This document shows, piece by piece, positions 17,728 through 25,905 of a DNA stretch of 64,000 bases. The notes under the pieces were generated by a model that saw only the letters and a list, made by a program, of their open reading frames with translations, was not told the origin of the DNA and did no database searches. This DNA comes from Vicinamibacteria bacterium (GTDB taxonomy: Bacteria > Acidobacteriota > Vicinamibacteria > Fen-336), in the NCBI GenBank assembly GCA_025994075.1, contig JAMQGV010000049.1:107610-171609 (forward strand), read 5' to 3'. Numbering within the stretch: the first letter of the stretch is position 1; the number at the start of each line of letters is the position of its first letter. The position numbers and the translations under genes were made by a program.

Positions 17728-19851
17728 TTAGAGCGGCTTGCGGGCGAAGTGGTAGAGCGAGTACGCGAGGCCGAAGAAGACCAGCAGGCCGAACAGGTCG
17801 CTGCCCGCCAGGCCCAGCGCGGGGCCGAACTTGATCGCGTCCTTGGGAATCAGCTCCTGGGCTTCCATCAGCTTGATCCCGATCGCCAGCAGGCCGACGA
17901 TGCCGCCCGCCGCGATCAGGCCCGAGGCGTAGAGCGCGCCGGGGCTGGCTTCTCCCTCGTCCGTCTGCTTCATGCCGCGCTCGGCCAGCGACTTGACGAG
18001 GCCGCCGCAGAAGATCGCCGCCGTGGTGCCGATCGAGAGGTAGGAGCCGACCGCGAACGACAGCGAGCGGATGCCGAGCAGCTCGATCGTGATCACCAGG
18101 AACACCCCGAGCAGCACCAGGCCCCAGGGCAGCTTCTGGTTGAGGATGCCGTTGATCACCACCGACATCAGGCGCGCCTGCGGGGCCGGAGCGTCCTGGC
18201 TGCCGATGCCCTGGGTCCACAGGTAGGCGATCTCGCCGGTCGTCTTGTCGGCGAGGTACTTGCCCTCGGGCACGGTCTTGGAGCCGATCACGTTGATCAG
18301 GGTCCAGGTCTGGCCCGCGTGCTCCTTCTCGCCCTCGATCACGGCGCCCTCGGTGAGCGCGTTGGCGTTCATCGCGATCGAGACCTTGTCGAACTTCTGC
18401 AGCCCGGTGTTCATCGCGATCAGGGTCAGGCCGATCACGACCGCCGAGGCGGTGACGCCCGCGGCCAGCGCGATCTGCTGGTAGGACGGGGTGGCGCCGA
18501 CCAGGAAGCCCGTCTTCAGGTCCTGCGAGGTGGCCCCCGCGTTGGCGGCCGCGATGCAGACGACGCCGCCGATCGAGAGCGCCAGCGCGCCGTAGGCCGG
18601 GGCCGTCCAGCCCGCCGCGAAGAACAGCGCGCAGGTGGCCATCAGCGTCGCGATCGTCATGCCCGAGACCGGATTGGCCGAGGTGCCGATCAGGCCGCAG
18701 ATGCGCGAGGACACGGTGACGAACAGGAAGCCGAAGATGACCACCAGCAGCGCCGCGACCGCGTTGTGGAACCACGAGGTCATGGCGCCCGGCACCGGCT
18801 TGAACGTGAGCAGCGACCACATCAGGAGCACGATCAGGGCCGAGCCGCCGAGCACCACGGTGCCCGGCAGGTCGCGGTCGATGCGGGCGCCGACCGAGGC
18901 CCCCGCCCCCGCCGCCTCGTCCTTCTTGGCGAAGCCCGCCTTCAGGGCGCCGACGATGGTGGGGATGGTCTTGACCAGCGTGATCAGGCCCGCGGCAGCC
19001 ACGGCGCCGGCGCCGATGTAGCGGATGTAGTAGTTCCAGAGCTGGTCGGAGGTCATCTGCGCGATCGGGATCGGGCTCGGGTAGATCGGCTCCGGCACCA
19101 TCGAGCCGAAGAACTTGATCGCCGGCATCATCACCAGCCACGAGAACACGCCGCCCGCGAAGATCACGCCCGCCACCTTGGGTCCGATGATGTAGCCGAC
19201 GCCGAGGTACTCGGCGGTGATCGAGGCGCGCACGGAGGCGCCGGGCAGGAAGGCGGGGTTGTAGGTCGGCGTCTCCTTCAGCAGGCCGATCGCGTTGCCG
19301 TTCTGCAGCAGCGTGTAGACGCCGCCGAGCCCGAGGCCGTAGAAGACGCGGGAGGCGAAGCTGCCGCCCTTCTCGCCGGCGATCAGCACGTCGGCGCAGG
19401 CGGTGCCCTCCGGGTAGAGCAGGTTGCCGTGCTCCTGGACGATCAACTGCCGGCGCAGCGGGATCATGAACAGCACCCCGAGCCAGCCGCCGATCAGCGC
19501 CAGCAGGAAGATCCGCGAGTACTCGAGCTCGAAGCCGAGGAAGATCAGCGCAGGCAGCGTGAAGATCACGCCGGCCGCGACCGACTCGCCGGCCGAGCCC
19601 GTGGTCTGGACGATGTTGTTCTCGAGGATGGTGGCCTTGCCCAGCGCCCGCAGCAGGCTGATCGACAGCACCGCGATCGGGATCGAGGCCGACACGGTGA
19701 GGCCGGCGCGCAGGCCGACGTAGACCGTGACCGCGCCGAAGATGATGCCGAAGATCATGCCGACGACGATGGCGCGCGGGGTGAACTCCGGCACCGGCGA
19801 CGCGTCCGGGATGTAGGGCTTGAAATCGGCGACGGCTCGCTCCTGGGACAT
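17728..19851 (-). CDS. OPT-family oligopeptide/metal-chelate transporter
   Basis: A 707-aa protein. ATG 19851 is preceded by GGAGGAGCGA, a strong ribosome-binding site, which excludes a Pro-rich upstream extension. It has about 14-16 predicted helices, beginning with AIVVGMIFGIIFGAVTVYVG, and the OPT signature region around EGTACADVLIAGEKGG. A soluble insertion (SKTVPEGKYLADKTTGEIAY, residues ~500-560) lies between helices. OPT/YSL proteins are proton-coupled importers of small peptides or metal-chelates. The substrate is not predictable. It is divergent from the secreted-protein gene at 19974. Confidence 0.9.
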   Translation of the reverse strand: MSQERAVADFKPYIPDASPVPEFTPRAIVVGMIFGIIFGAVTVYVGLRAGLTVSASIPIAVLSISLLRALGKATILENNIVQTTGSAGESVAAGVIFTLPALIFLGFELEYSRIFLLALIGGWLGVLFMIPLRRQLIVQEHGNLLYPEGTACADVLIAGEKGGSFASRVFYGLGLGGVYTLLQNGNAIGLLKETPTYNPAFLPGASVRASITAEYLGVGYIIGPKVAGVIFAGGVFSWLVMMPAIKFFGSMVPEPIYPSPIPIAQMTSDQLWNYYIRYIGAGAVAAAGLITLVKTIPTIVGALKAGFAKKDEAAGAGASVGARIDRDLPGTVVLGGSALIVLLMWSLLTFKPVPGAMTSWFHNAVAALLVVIFGFLFVTVSSRICGLIGTSANPVSGMTIATLMATCALFFAAGWTAPAYGALALSIGGVVCIAAANAGATSQDLKTGFLVGATPSYQQIALAAGVTASAVVIGLTLIAMNTGLQKFDKVSIAMNANALTEGAVIEGEKEHAGQTWTLINVIGSKTVPEGKYLADKTTGEIAYLWTQGIGSQDAPAPQARLMSVVINGILNQKLPWGLVLLGVFLVITIELLGIRSLSFAVGSYLSIGTTAAIFCGGLVKSLAERGMKQTDEGEASPGALYASGLIAAGGIVGLLAIGIKLMEAQELIPKDAIKFGPALGLAGSDLFGLLVFFGLAYSLYHFARKPL

Positions 19852-19884
19852 TCGCTCCTCCGGCCGTGGACCTGCGGGGTCGAG

Positions 19885-19903
19885 GCGCCCCGGAAAGGGG
19901 CGC
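19885..19903 (-). other. Leader hairpin upstream of the OPT gene
   Basis: A perfect 7-bp G/C stem (19885-19891 with 19897-19903), 5-nt loop, within the predicted 5' leader of the OPT transcript and ~30 nt upstream of its ribosome-binding site. No T tract follows. A regulatory role is possible but unproven. Confidence 0.35.
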
Positions 19904-19912
19904 GGACGCGGG

Positions 19913-19941
19913 ATCGTAGCCGCGGGCCCCGGGAGGCGCAA
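19913..19941 (-). promoter_or_regulatory. Predicted promoter of the OPT transporter gene
   Basis: On the minus strand TTGCGC (19941-19936), a 17-bp spacer and TACGAT (19918-19913). The -10 fits the TAxxAT consensus well; the -35 matches TTG only. Transcription would begin near 19906, 55 nt before the ATG. Confidence 0.4.
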
Positions 19942-19960
19942 CGCGGCGCGCCGGCAACCC

Positions 19961-19973
19961 TATACTGGCCGGG
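19961..19973 (+). promoter_or_regulatory. Extended -10 giving a leaderless transcript
   Basis: TATACT at 19961-19966 is followed by 7 nt and then the ATG at 19974, so the expected transcription start coincides with the A of the start codon. There is no Shine-Dalgarno sequence upstream of that ATG, consistent with leaderless translation. No convincing -35 is present. Confidence 0.5.
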
Positions 19974-21158
19974 ATGGTCCCCGCCGCGCGTCTCCTCGCC
20001 GCCCTGGCCTTCGCCGCCGCCTGCGCCGCAAGTCCGGCCGCCGCACAGTCGGGCTACGACGGCTACGAGGGGATGTACGGGCGGCCCGCCGACGTCCACC
20101 TCGACGACCTGATCAGCTCCGGCGCGGCCTACGAGGGGCGCGCGATCCGCACCAAGGGGCGGCTCGAGCTGATCGAGCTCGGCCGCTACGCGTTCCGCAC
20201 GCTGATGTTCTCGCAACTGATCCAGCTCTACCCGGTCCAGGAGATCCAGTTCGACTGGGAGCAGGCCGCGCGCGCGTGGATGGGCAGGGAAGTCGAGGTG
20301 GTCGGCGTCTTCCAGCAGGCACAGGCCCAGAGCAGCGCCGGGGATGCCCGCTACTACATCCAGTTCTGGCGCTTCACCGGCCCGCCCGAGGACGTCAGGG
20401 GCGAGATCCGCGCGGAGGACGTGTCGCTCGAGCGCCTCGCCGACAACCCGGGGCGCTGGGACGGGAAGATGGTCCACGTGCGCGGCCAGTTCCGCGGCCG
20501 CAACCTGTACGGGGACCTGCCCTCGCGCTCGATGCGCGACCGCAAGGACTGGGTGATCAAGGACGACGTGTGGTCGGTCTGGATCTCCGGCCGCAAGCCG
20601 AAGGGCGACGGCTTCGACCTCGACGTCGAGTCGAAGCGCGACACCGCGAAGTGGGTGCAGGTGTGGGGGCGGCCGACGACGCGCAACGGCATCGTCTACC
20701 TCGACGCCGTGCGGGTCCTGCTCGGGACCGCGCCCTCGGCCGACAAGGCGAAGGCCCAGGCGGCGCCCACGCCGCCTCCCGCGCCGCGGCCCGCGCTGCC
20801 GGCAGCCGTCGTGTTCACCCTCCCGGTGGAAGGCGAGCCGATCGCGCAGGACGGCCAGCCCGTCCTGCAGTTCAGCCGCGACATGGACGAGCGCACCTTC
20901 GCGGGGCGCGTCCTGCTGCGCTACGCGGGGCCGCCGCGGCCGGGTGACCGCGCCTTCGTCGGCCTGCGCCTCACCTACGACGGCGGACGCAAGGCGCTCA
21001 CCGTCGACCCCGGCGACGCGCTGCTGCCGGGGCGCGTGCTCGAGGTCGTGCTGCTGCCGGGCATCACCGACGTCGCGGGCCAGCCGCTGGTCGCGCGGCC
21101 GGGCGGCACCCGTCCGCCCGACGTCGCCGAGCTGTTCCGCTTCCGCGTGGCGATGTGA
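19974..21158 (+). CDS. Secreted protein with C-terminal Ig-like (Big_5-type) domain, unknown
   Basis: A 394-aa exported protein: signal peptide ARLLAALAFAAACAASPAAA (cleavage after AAA-Q). Residues ~30-255 form two similar OB-like halves (SSGAAYEGRAIRTKGRLEL and NPGRWDGKMVHVRGQFRG), both ending in statements of the type 'WxxGRP'. A Pro/Ala linker follows, and then ~110 residues resembling a bacterial Ig-like domain (FTLPVEGEPIAQDGQPVLQF, the SbsA/Big_5 pattern where a 'functional' opposite-sign motif is followed by FSRDMDE). I do not recognise a function. The start is supported by the leaderless promoter and by the signal peptide. Confidence 0.75.
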   Translation: MVPAARLLAALAFAAACAASPAAAQSGYDGYEGMYGRPADVHLDDLISSGAAYEGRAIRTKGRLELIELGRYAFRTLMFSQLIQLYPVQEIQFDWEQAARAWMGREVEVVGVFQQAQAQSSAGDARYYIQFWRFTGPPEDVRGEIRAEDVSLERLADNPGRWDGKMVHVRGQFRGRNLYGDLPSRSMRDRKDWVIKDDVWSVWISGRKPKGDGFDLDVESKRDTAKWVQVWGRPTTRNGIVYLDAVRVLLGTAPSADKAKAQAAPTPPPAPRPALPAAVVFTLPVEGEPIAQDGQPVLQFSRDMDERTFAGRVLLRYAGPPRPGDRAFVGLRLTYDGGRKALTVDPGDALLPGRVLEVVLLPGITDVAGQPLVARPGGTRPPDVAELFRFRVAM

Positions 21159-21163
21159 ACGCC

Positions 21164-21183
21164 GCCGGGCGCGAGTGCCCGGC
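21164..21183. terminator. Bidirectional hairpin between convergent genes
   Basis: GCCGGGC (21164-21170), a 6-nt loop and GCCCGGC (21177-21183) lie in the 33-bp gap between the secreted-protein stop and the purD stop. No T tract is present on either side, as is often the case for intrinsic terminators in very GC-rich genomes. Confidence 0.45.
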
Positions 21184-21191
21184 GCGGCTTG

Positions 21192-22490
21192 TCAGCGGGC
21201 GGTGGTGGCCCCGAGGCGGGCGATCGAGCGGGCGCCGATGTCCTTGCGGAAGGCCATCCCGTCGAACGAGACCTTCGTGGTCGCCTCGTAGGCGCGCTGC
21301 ACCGCGGCCGGCAGGCTGGCGCCGAGCGCCGTGATCCCCAGCACCCGGCCGCCGACCGTGACCACCTTGCCGTCGCGCTGCGCCGTGGCGGCGTGGAACG
21401 CGAGCACGTCGGACTGGCCGTCCAGCGCCTCCAGCCCGCGGATCTCCTGGCCGGTCTGCGCCGCGTCGGGGTAGCCCGCCGAAGCCAGCACCACGCAGGC
21501 CGCGGCCTCCTTGGCCCACTCCAGCTTCACTTCCTTGAGCTGGCCCGCGGCCACGCCCTGCAGCACCGGCACGAGATCGCTCTTGAGCCGGGCCAGGATC
21601 ACCTGGGCCTCCGGGTCGCCGAAGCGGGCGTTGAACTCCAGCACCCGCGGCCCCTTGTCGGTGATCATCAGGCCCGCGTAGAGCACGCCCTGGAAGCGGC
21701 GGCCCTCCTTCTCGAGCCCGCCGATCGTCGGCAGGATCACCTCCGCCATGATCTGCTTGTGCAGGTCGAGCGTGAGGTGGGTGGCGGGCGAGACGGTGCC
21801 CATGCCGCCGGTGTTGGGGCCGGTGTCGCCGTCGCCGATCCGCTTGTGGTCCTGCACCGAGACCATCGGCAGCGCCTTCTGGCCGTCGGAGAAGACGAGG
21901 AAGGAGACCTCCTCGCCGGGCAGGAACTCCTCGATCACGATCTTCGCGGTGGCCTGCCCGAGGCGCTTGTCGCTCATCAGAGCTCGGGCGGTCGCCTCGG
22001 CCTCGGCGCGGTGGTGCGCCACCACGGCACCCTTGCCGGAGGCAAGGCCGTCGGCCTTCAGCACGAGCGGGAAGCCGAACGGAGCGCGCGCGCAGCAGTC
22101 GAGCGCCTCGTCGAGGGAGTTGCAGACCTCGTAACGCGGCGAGGGGACCTTGTGGCGGGTCATGAACTCGCGGGCGAACGCCTTCGAGCCCTCGATCTCC
22201 GCGGCGGCCCGGGTGGGCGAGAAGATGGGCAGCCCGCGGCGGGCGAACTCGTCGGCGATGCCGAGCACCATCGGCAGCTCGGGGCCGACCACGGTCAGCC
22301 CGACCCGCGCGTCCTGGGCGAAGTCGGCCAACTCGACGATGTCCGAGGTCTCGATCGGCAGGCAGGTGGCGACCTTCGCGATGCCGGCATTGCCGGGCGC
22401 GCAGAACACTTCCTTGACGAGCGGGCTCTGGCGGATCTTCCAGACGAGCGCGTGCTCGCGCCCCCCGTTGCCGACGACGAGAACCTTCAC
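21192..22490 (-). CDS. purD: Phosphoribosylamine-glycine ligase
   Basis: A 432-aa ATP-grasp enzyme making GAR from phosphoribosylamine, glycine and ATP, the step after PurF. The N-terminal VLVVGNGGREHALVWKI, the ATP-grasp region PLVLKADGLASGKG, GEEVSFLVFSDG and the conserved GPNTGGMGTVSPA identify it clearly. Length is standard. It is transcribed away from the methyltransferase gene at 22591 and lies 20 kb from purL/purF, so the purine genes here are not in one operon. Confidence 0.97.
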   Translation of the reverse strand: MKVLVVGNGGREHALVWKIRQSPLVKEVFCAPGNAGIAKVATCLPIETSDIVELADFAQDARVGLTVVGPELPMVLGIADEFARRGLPIFSPTRAAAEIEGSKAFAREFMTRHKVPSPRYEVCNSLDEALDCCARAPFGFPLVLKADGLASGKGAVVAHHRAEAEATARALMSDKRLGQATAKIVIEEFLPGEEVSFLVFSDGQKALPMVSVQDHKRIGDGDTGPNTGGMGTVSPATHLTLDLHKQIMAEVILPTIGGLEKEGRRFQGVLYAGLMITDKGPRVLEFNARFGDPEAQVILARLKSDLVPVLQGVAAGQLKEVKLEWAKEAAACVVLASAGYPDAAQTGQEIRGLEALDGQSDVLAFHAATAQRDGKVVTVGGRVLGITALGASLPAAVQRAYEATTKVSFDGMAFRKDIGARSIARLGATTAR

Positions 22491-22522
22491 GACCCCCCCA
22501 CGGACGTATGACCGATGGCCCG

Positions 22523-22552
22523 AAACGTCTCACGGCGGAGCCGCAGTGTCAA
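22523..22552 (-). promoter_or_regulatory. Possible purD promoter
   Basis: A perfect TTGACA lies at 22552-22547 on the minus strand, 57 bp before the purD ATG. The -10 at the proper distance (GACGTT or ACGTTT) is poor, so only the -35 supports this site. Confidence 0.3.
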
Positions 22553-22590
22553 CGGTCGGGTCGGGCTCCTTTGTTATCCTGCGCCGGAGC

Positions 22591-23724
22591 ATGCGCCGCA
22601 TCCAGCCGCTCCAGCGCAGCGTGGACCTCGCCTGGCGCCGGGCCACGATCGACCTGCGCACCCGGGTGCGGGACGCGGAGCGCCACGTCTTCACGCTCGA
22701 CCTCTACTCCCACCTCGACGAGCGCCACCCGGAGACGCATGCCGGCTGGTGGGCGCTGCGGCTGCCCGAGGGCGACGCGCAGGTCCGGGTCGGGCTCGAC
22801 CTCACGACGATCGGCCCCCACTCGGTCTGGCTCGAGCAGGGCGGCCGGCGCGAGGCGGCGATCGACTCCTGGACCAACCCCGACTACCGCTTCGCCCCGC
22901 TGATCGGCATCCAGTGCGTGCTGCGCTCGCCGCAGGGGAAAGTCCTCGAGAACCGCTTCGTCACCGGGAAGGTCAACGACCCGGCGGTGATGGCGGGCTA
23001 CTACAAGAAGGTCCACGCGGAGGGTGGCTACACGCCCACCGAGCCGTTCCTGTTCGAACTGCACGCCGAGATGCTGCGCCGGCTGGAGCCGATGTTCCTG
23101 CGCCACGTGCCGCGAGGCGGCGTGGTGCTCGACGCCGGCTGCGGGCGCAGCCTGTTCACCGAGATCCGGCCCGACTGGCCGTTCCGGATCGTCGCGTCGG
23201 ACGTCGACCTCGACCTGCTGAAGGCGCGCCGCGACGCGTTCCCGCAGGTGCGCTGGGCGGTCGGCTCGGCGCACCCGCTGCCGTTCCGCGACGGCGCCTT
23301 CGACGCGCTGTTCGCGGGCGAACTGATCGAGCACCTGGGCGACCCGGCGCCGGCGGTGGCCGACTTCCACCGCGTGCTCAAGCCGGGCGGCACGCTGATC
23401 CTGACGACGCCCAACCGCCTGCGGCTCGCCAACCTGGTCGACGGCTCGGACCGCCCGTACAGCCCCGATCACCTCTCCGAGCTCTCCTACGACGAAGTGG
23501 CGGCGTTGCTGCGCGCGGGCGGCTTCGAGATCGCGAGCGCGACCGGGCTCCACCTCGAGCTGTTCCTCAACTGGCTCTCGCCGCTGCCCAAGCTCGACTG
23601 GCTGCAGCGCTACTGGAACCGGCCGTGGGCGGTGCCGCTGATGCGGCTGATGCTGAAGGCGGGCGCGCTCGCGCCGCGCTACGCCGTCGACCTCGTCTTC
23701 GTGTGTCGCCGGCTCGCGCCGTGA
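22591..23724 (+). CDS. Class I SAM-dependent methyltransferase
   Basis: A 377-aa protein. ATG 22591 follows GCCGGAGC, a weak ribosome-binding site. Residues ~1-140 form a beta-rich N-terminal domain (VFTLDLYSHLDERHPETHAG) not typical of the family. The methyltransferase domain follows: motif I VVLDAGCGRSLFTE, acidic loop VASDVDLDLL, a UbiE-like AGELIEHLGDP and LKPGGTLILTTPNR. Methyltransf_11 enzymes of this form often modify polysaccharides or lipids. Its stop overlaps the GTG of a GT39-like gene by 4 bp, suggesting a shared role in glycoconjugate synthesis. Confidence 0.88.
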   Translation: MRRIQPLQRSVDLAWRRATIDLRTRVRDAERHVFTLDLYSHLDERHPETHAGWWALRLPEGDAQVRVGLDLTTIGPHSVWLEQGGRREAAIDSWTNPDYRFAPLIGIQCVLRSPQGKVLENRFVTGKVNDPAVMAGYYKKVHAEGGYTPTEPFLFELHAEMLRRLEPMFLRHVPRGGVVLDAGCGRSLFTEIRPDWPFRIVASDVDLDLLKARRDAFPQVRWAVGSAHPLPFRDGAFDALFAGELIEHLGDPAPAVADFHRVLKPGGTLILTTPNRLRLANLVDGSDRPYSPDHLSELSYDEVAALLRAGGFEIASATGLHLELFLNWLSPLPKLDWLQRYWNRPWAVPLMRLMLKAGALAPRYAVDLVFVCRRLAP

Positions 23725-25427
23725 ACGTGCGCGGCCTGGGCGCGCTCGCCGCGGCGCTCGCCTGGGTCGCGGCGCTGCGCTGGTTCCCCGAGGGGCTGCC
23801 GTACCGCCCGGGTTGGCTCGACGCGTTGCCGGCGCTGCCGCTGCTGCTCGCGGCGCTCGCCGCCGGTGGCGCGTGGCTGTGGCGTTCCGCGGCGCTCGCC
23901 CCGGAGCGCCCGCTCTCGCGCGAGGAGCGCCGCGCACTGCTGCTGGCCGTCGGCCTCGCGCTGCTGGTGCGGCTGCCGATGGCGTGGCAGGGCGGCGCAG
24001 GCTTCCTGACCCCTGACGGCGCGCTCTCGGGGACCGTCGCCCTCCACGTGCACGACGGAGGGCGGCACCACGTCTTCGTGCCGCACGTGCCGTACAGCGG
24101 CTCGATGAAGTCGCACCTGGCGGCGGCGCTGATGGCGCTCGTCGACCCCGTGCGCGCGTTCGCGCTGGCATCGCTCGCCTTCGTCCCGCTGTTCGTCGCC
24201 GGAGCCTTCCTGCTGGCGCGGGCTGCGGTGCCCGCAGCGCCGCTGCCTGCCGCGCTCGGCGCCGGCCTGTGGGCCGCGTTCGCACCCGCCTTCGTCACCC
24301 GCTACACGCTCTCCAACGACGGCAACTACGTCGAGGTGCTGGGCCTGGGCGCGATCGCGCTGTGGGCCTGCGCGCAGTCGCTCGGCGATCGGGCGGACGC
24401 CGCGCGCTGGGGGGCGATCGGCGCCCTGCTCGGGCTCGCGTTGTGGTGCCACATCCTGGCGGTGATCCCGCTCGCCGCCTGCGGCCTCGCGCTGCTCGCG
24501 TGGGCCCCCGCGCGGCGCTGGCCAGCCGCGGGCGGCGCGCTGGTGGCGGGCTGGGCGACGGGCTACGCGCCCGGCGTGCTGTGGAACCTCGCCAACGCGG
24601 GCCTGTCGTTCCGCTACCTGCTGCCGGGCGGCGAGAAGGTGGCGGGCGCCGAGGCGGCTCCCGGCTGGGGCGAGCGGCTGGCGCTGCTCGCGACCGACCA
24701 GTGGCCGGTGCTGCTCGGCTACGACCCGGGCTGGCCCGCGTCGATCGACGCGGCGCTGCGCGCGGGCGCGTTCGCGGCGGTGGCGCTGGCGCTGCTGGCC
24801 CTCGCCCGCCTCGCCGTCGCGCCCGCCGACCCGGGCCGCCCAGCGCGCCGCGTCGTGCTGCTGTTCGCCGCGGTCAACACGGCCGTGGCGCTCGTCGCGC
24901 TGCCGCAGATCCCCGGCAACCCCCGCTACATCCTGTTCCTGGCGATCCCGGTCGCGGTCGCGATGGGCGCGCTCGGCACCAGCCGCGGGGGGCGACTGGC
25001 GCTGGGCGGCGCGCTGGCGTTCGGCGCGCTCGGCTCGATCGCGCAACTGCCGGCCGCCGCGGACGCCGACGCGAAGTGGCGCGACTTCGCCGCCGAGCTG
25101 CAGGCGGCGGGCATCCGCCACTGCCACACCGACTTCTTCATCGCGGCCAAGCTCAACTTCGTCTCCGGCGGGGCGCTCACCTGCTCGTCGAAGCTGGGCC
25201 CGACCACGACCGAGTACTTCTTCGAACACCGCCGCGCGGCCGACGCCGCCCCCGACGCGGCGCTGATTGCGGTCAACGCGACGAACGCCGAAAAGCTCGA
25301 GCGCCGCCTGCAGCGGCTGGGCGTCGCCTATCGCCGCCTGGACGCGATGAAGCCGGTGCTGTTCGCGTTCTCCCGCCCCGTCGACCCGGCCGAGCTGTTC
25401 CCGCAGCAGACCTTCCCGTTGCGCTGA
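23721..25427 (+). CDS. GT39-like integral membrane protein
   Basis: A 568-aa protein starting at GTG overlapped with the methyltransferase stop. It contains about 11-12 hydrophobic helices rich in Ala/Leu. The first large loop carries TPDGALSGTVALHVHDGG, where GT-C enzymes have their catalytic acidic residue. The C-terminal soluble part (YLPQ-free; WRDFAAELQAAGIRHCHTDF and GGALTCSSKLGPTTTEYFFE) resembles the terminal domain of similar acidobacterial/myxobacterial proteins. It is probably a polyprenyl-phosphate-sugar-dependent glycosyltransferase. Substrate unknown. The next 190 bp are non-coding and carry the peptide-operon control region. Confidence 0.78.
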   Translation: MNVRGLGALAAALAWVAALRWFPEGLPYRPGWLDALPALPLLLAALAAGGAWLWRSAALAPERPLSREERRALLLAVGLALLVRLPMAWQGGAGFLTPDGALSGTVALHVHDGGRHHVFVPHVPYSGSMKSHLAAALMALVDPVRAFALASLAFVPLFVAGAFLLARAAVPAAPLPAALGAGLWAAFAPAFVTRYTLSNDGNYVEVLGLGAIALWACAQSLGDRADAARWGAIGALLGLALWCHILAVIPLAACGLALLAWAPARRWPAAGGALVAGWATGYAPGVLWNLANAGLSFRYLLPGGEKVAGAEAAPGWGERLALLATDQWPVLLGYDPGWPASIDAALRAGAFAAVALALLALARLAVAPADPGRPARRVVLLFAAVNTAVALVALPQIPGNPRYILFLAIPVAVAMGALGTSRGGRLALGGALAFGALGSIAQLPAAADADAKWRDFAAELQAAGIRHCHTDFFIAAKLNFVSGGALTCSSKLGPTTTEYFFEHRRAADAAPDAALIAVNATNAEKLERRLQRLGVAYRRLDAMKPVLFAFSRPVDPAELFPQQTFPLR

Positions 25428-25552
25428 CTCTCGTCGCAACTGGCCGATCATGCGGGCGGTGCCGGCCGCGGGCGGCTGCGCGACGACTGCGGCAGCGACC
25501 AGGGTCGCCAGCGCCAGCATCGGCGCCCGATCAGAATCGACCCTCTTACCAC

Positions 25553-25593
25553 ACACAAAACGTTCTTAAGCGCCATTGCTCTACGTTTTGTGT
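25553..25593. promoter_or_regulatory. Perfect 11-bp inverted repeat, candidate operator of the peptide operon
   Basis: ACACAAAACGT (25553-25563) and its exact reverse complement (25583-25593) are separated by 19 bp, in the most AT-rich stretch of the window. The right arm abuts the -10. The arm centres lie 30 bp apart, about three helical turns, suiting a dimeric regulator bound at two half-sites on one face. It could alternatively form an RNA stem, but it lies upstream of the predicted transcription start. Confidence 0.6.
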
Positions 25594-25598
25594 ATACT
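25593..25598 (+). promoter_or_regulatory. -10 element of the Cys-rich peptide operon
   Basis: TATACT matches the -10 consensus at five of six positions. It predicts a start near 25605 and a short leader ending in AGGAGGG (25610-25616) before the ATG at 25620. There is no recognisable -35 at 16-18 bp, which fits a promoter needing an activator or the flanking inverted repeat. Confidence 0.55.
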
Positions 25599-25619
25599 TC
25601 GTTGGTCTCAGGAGGGACG

Positions 25620-25838
25620 ATGAAGATCTTTCGAGCTTTCTTGACGGGTTCGGCGCTGGTCGTGGCTCTGGTGGGCGCCGCCGCCTCGATTTCAGCCACC
25701 GATGCATGGGCGTGCCGCGATGGCAACAGCTGCACGCCGGCATGCGACGGCCTTTCGTGCACGAAGAAGAGTGACTGCGGCTCCAAGTGCTTCTGTAACA
25801 ACCCCCAGAACAGTGGCGGGACCTGCTACGTCGACTAG
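25620..25838 (+). CDS. Small secreted eight-Cys peptide with knottin-like framework
   Basis: A 72-aa precursor. ATG 25620 has a strong ribosome-binding site (AGGAGGG); an upstream GTG lies within the promoter and is rejected. Residues 1-31 are a signal peptide (MKIFRAFLTGSALVVALVGA, cleavage likely after DAWA). The mature part of ~41 residues has eight cysteines at 32, 38, 42, 47, 53, 57, 59 and 69. The last six follow C-4-C-5-C-3-C-1-C-9-C, with the core CDGLSC....DCGSKCFC. The C-x3-C-x-C and xDC pattern resembles inhibitor cystine-knot peptides such as squash inhibitors. No double-Gly leader is present. Function unknown. First gene of a four-gene operon. Confidence 0.8.
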   Translation: MKIFRAFLTGSALVVALVGAAASISATDAWACRDGNSCTPACDGLSCTKKSDCGSKCFCNNPQNSGGTCYVD

Positions 25839-25905
25839 CCCTTCCCGACCTCGCCGGACCGAGCCGCCCGTTGGCCGACTCGGTCCGGCCCGATAGCGGT
25901 GCAGA

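Noticed and set aside
25590..25619. Upstream GTG start for the first Cys-rich peptide
   Set aside because: It overlaps the inverted repeat and -10 and has no ribosome-binding site; ATG 25620 has AGGAGGG and starts a proper signal peptide.
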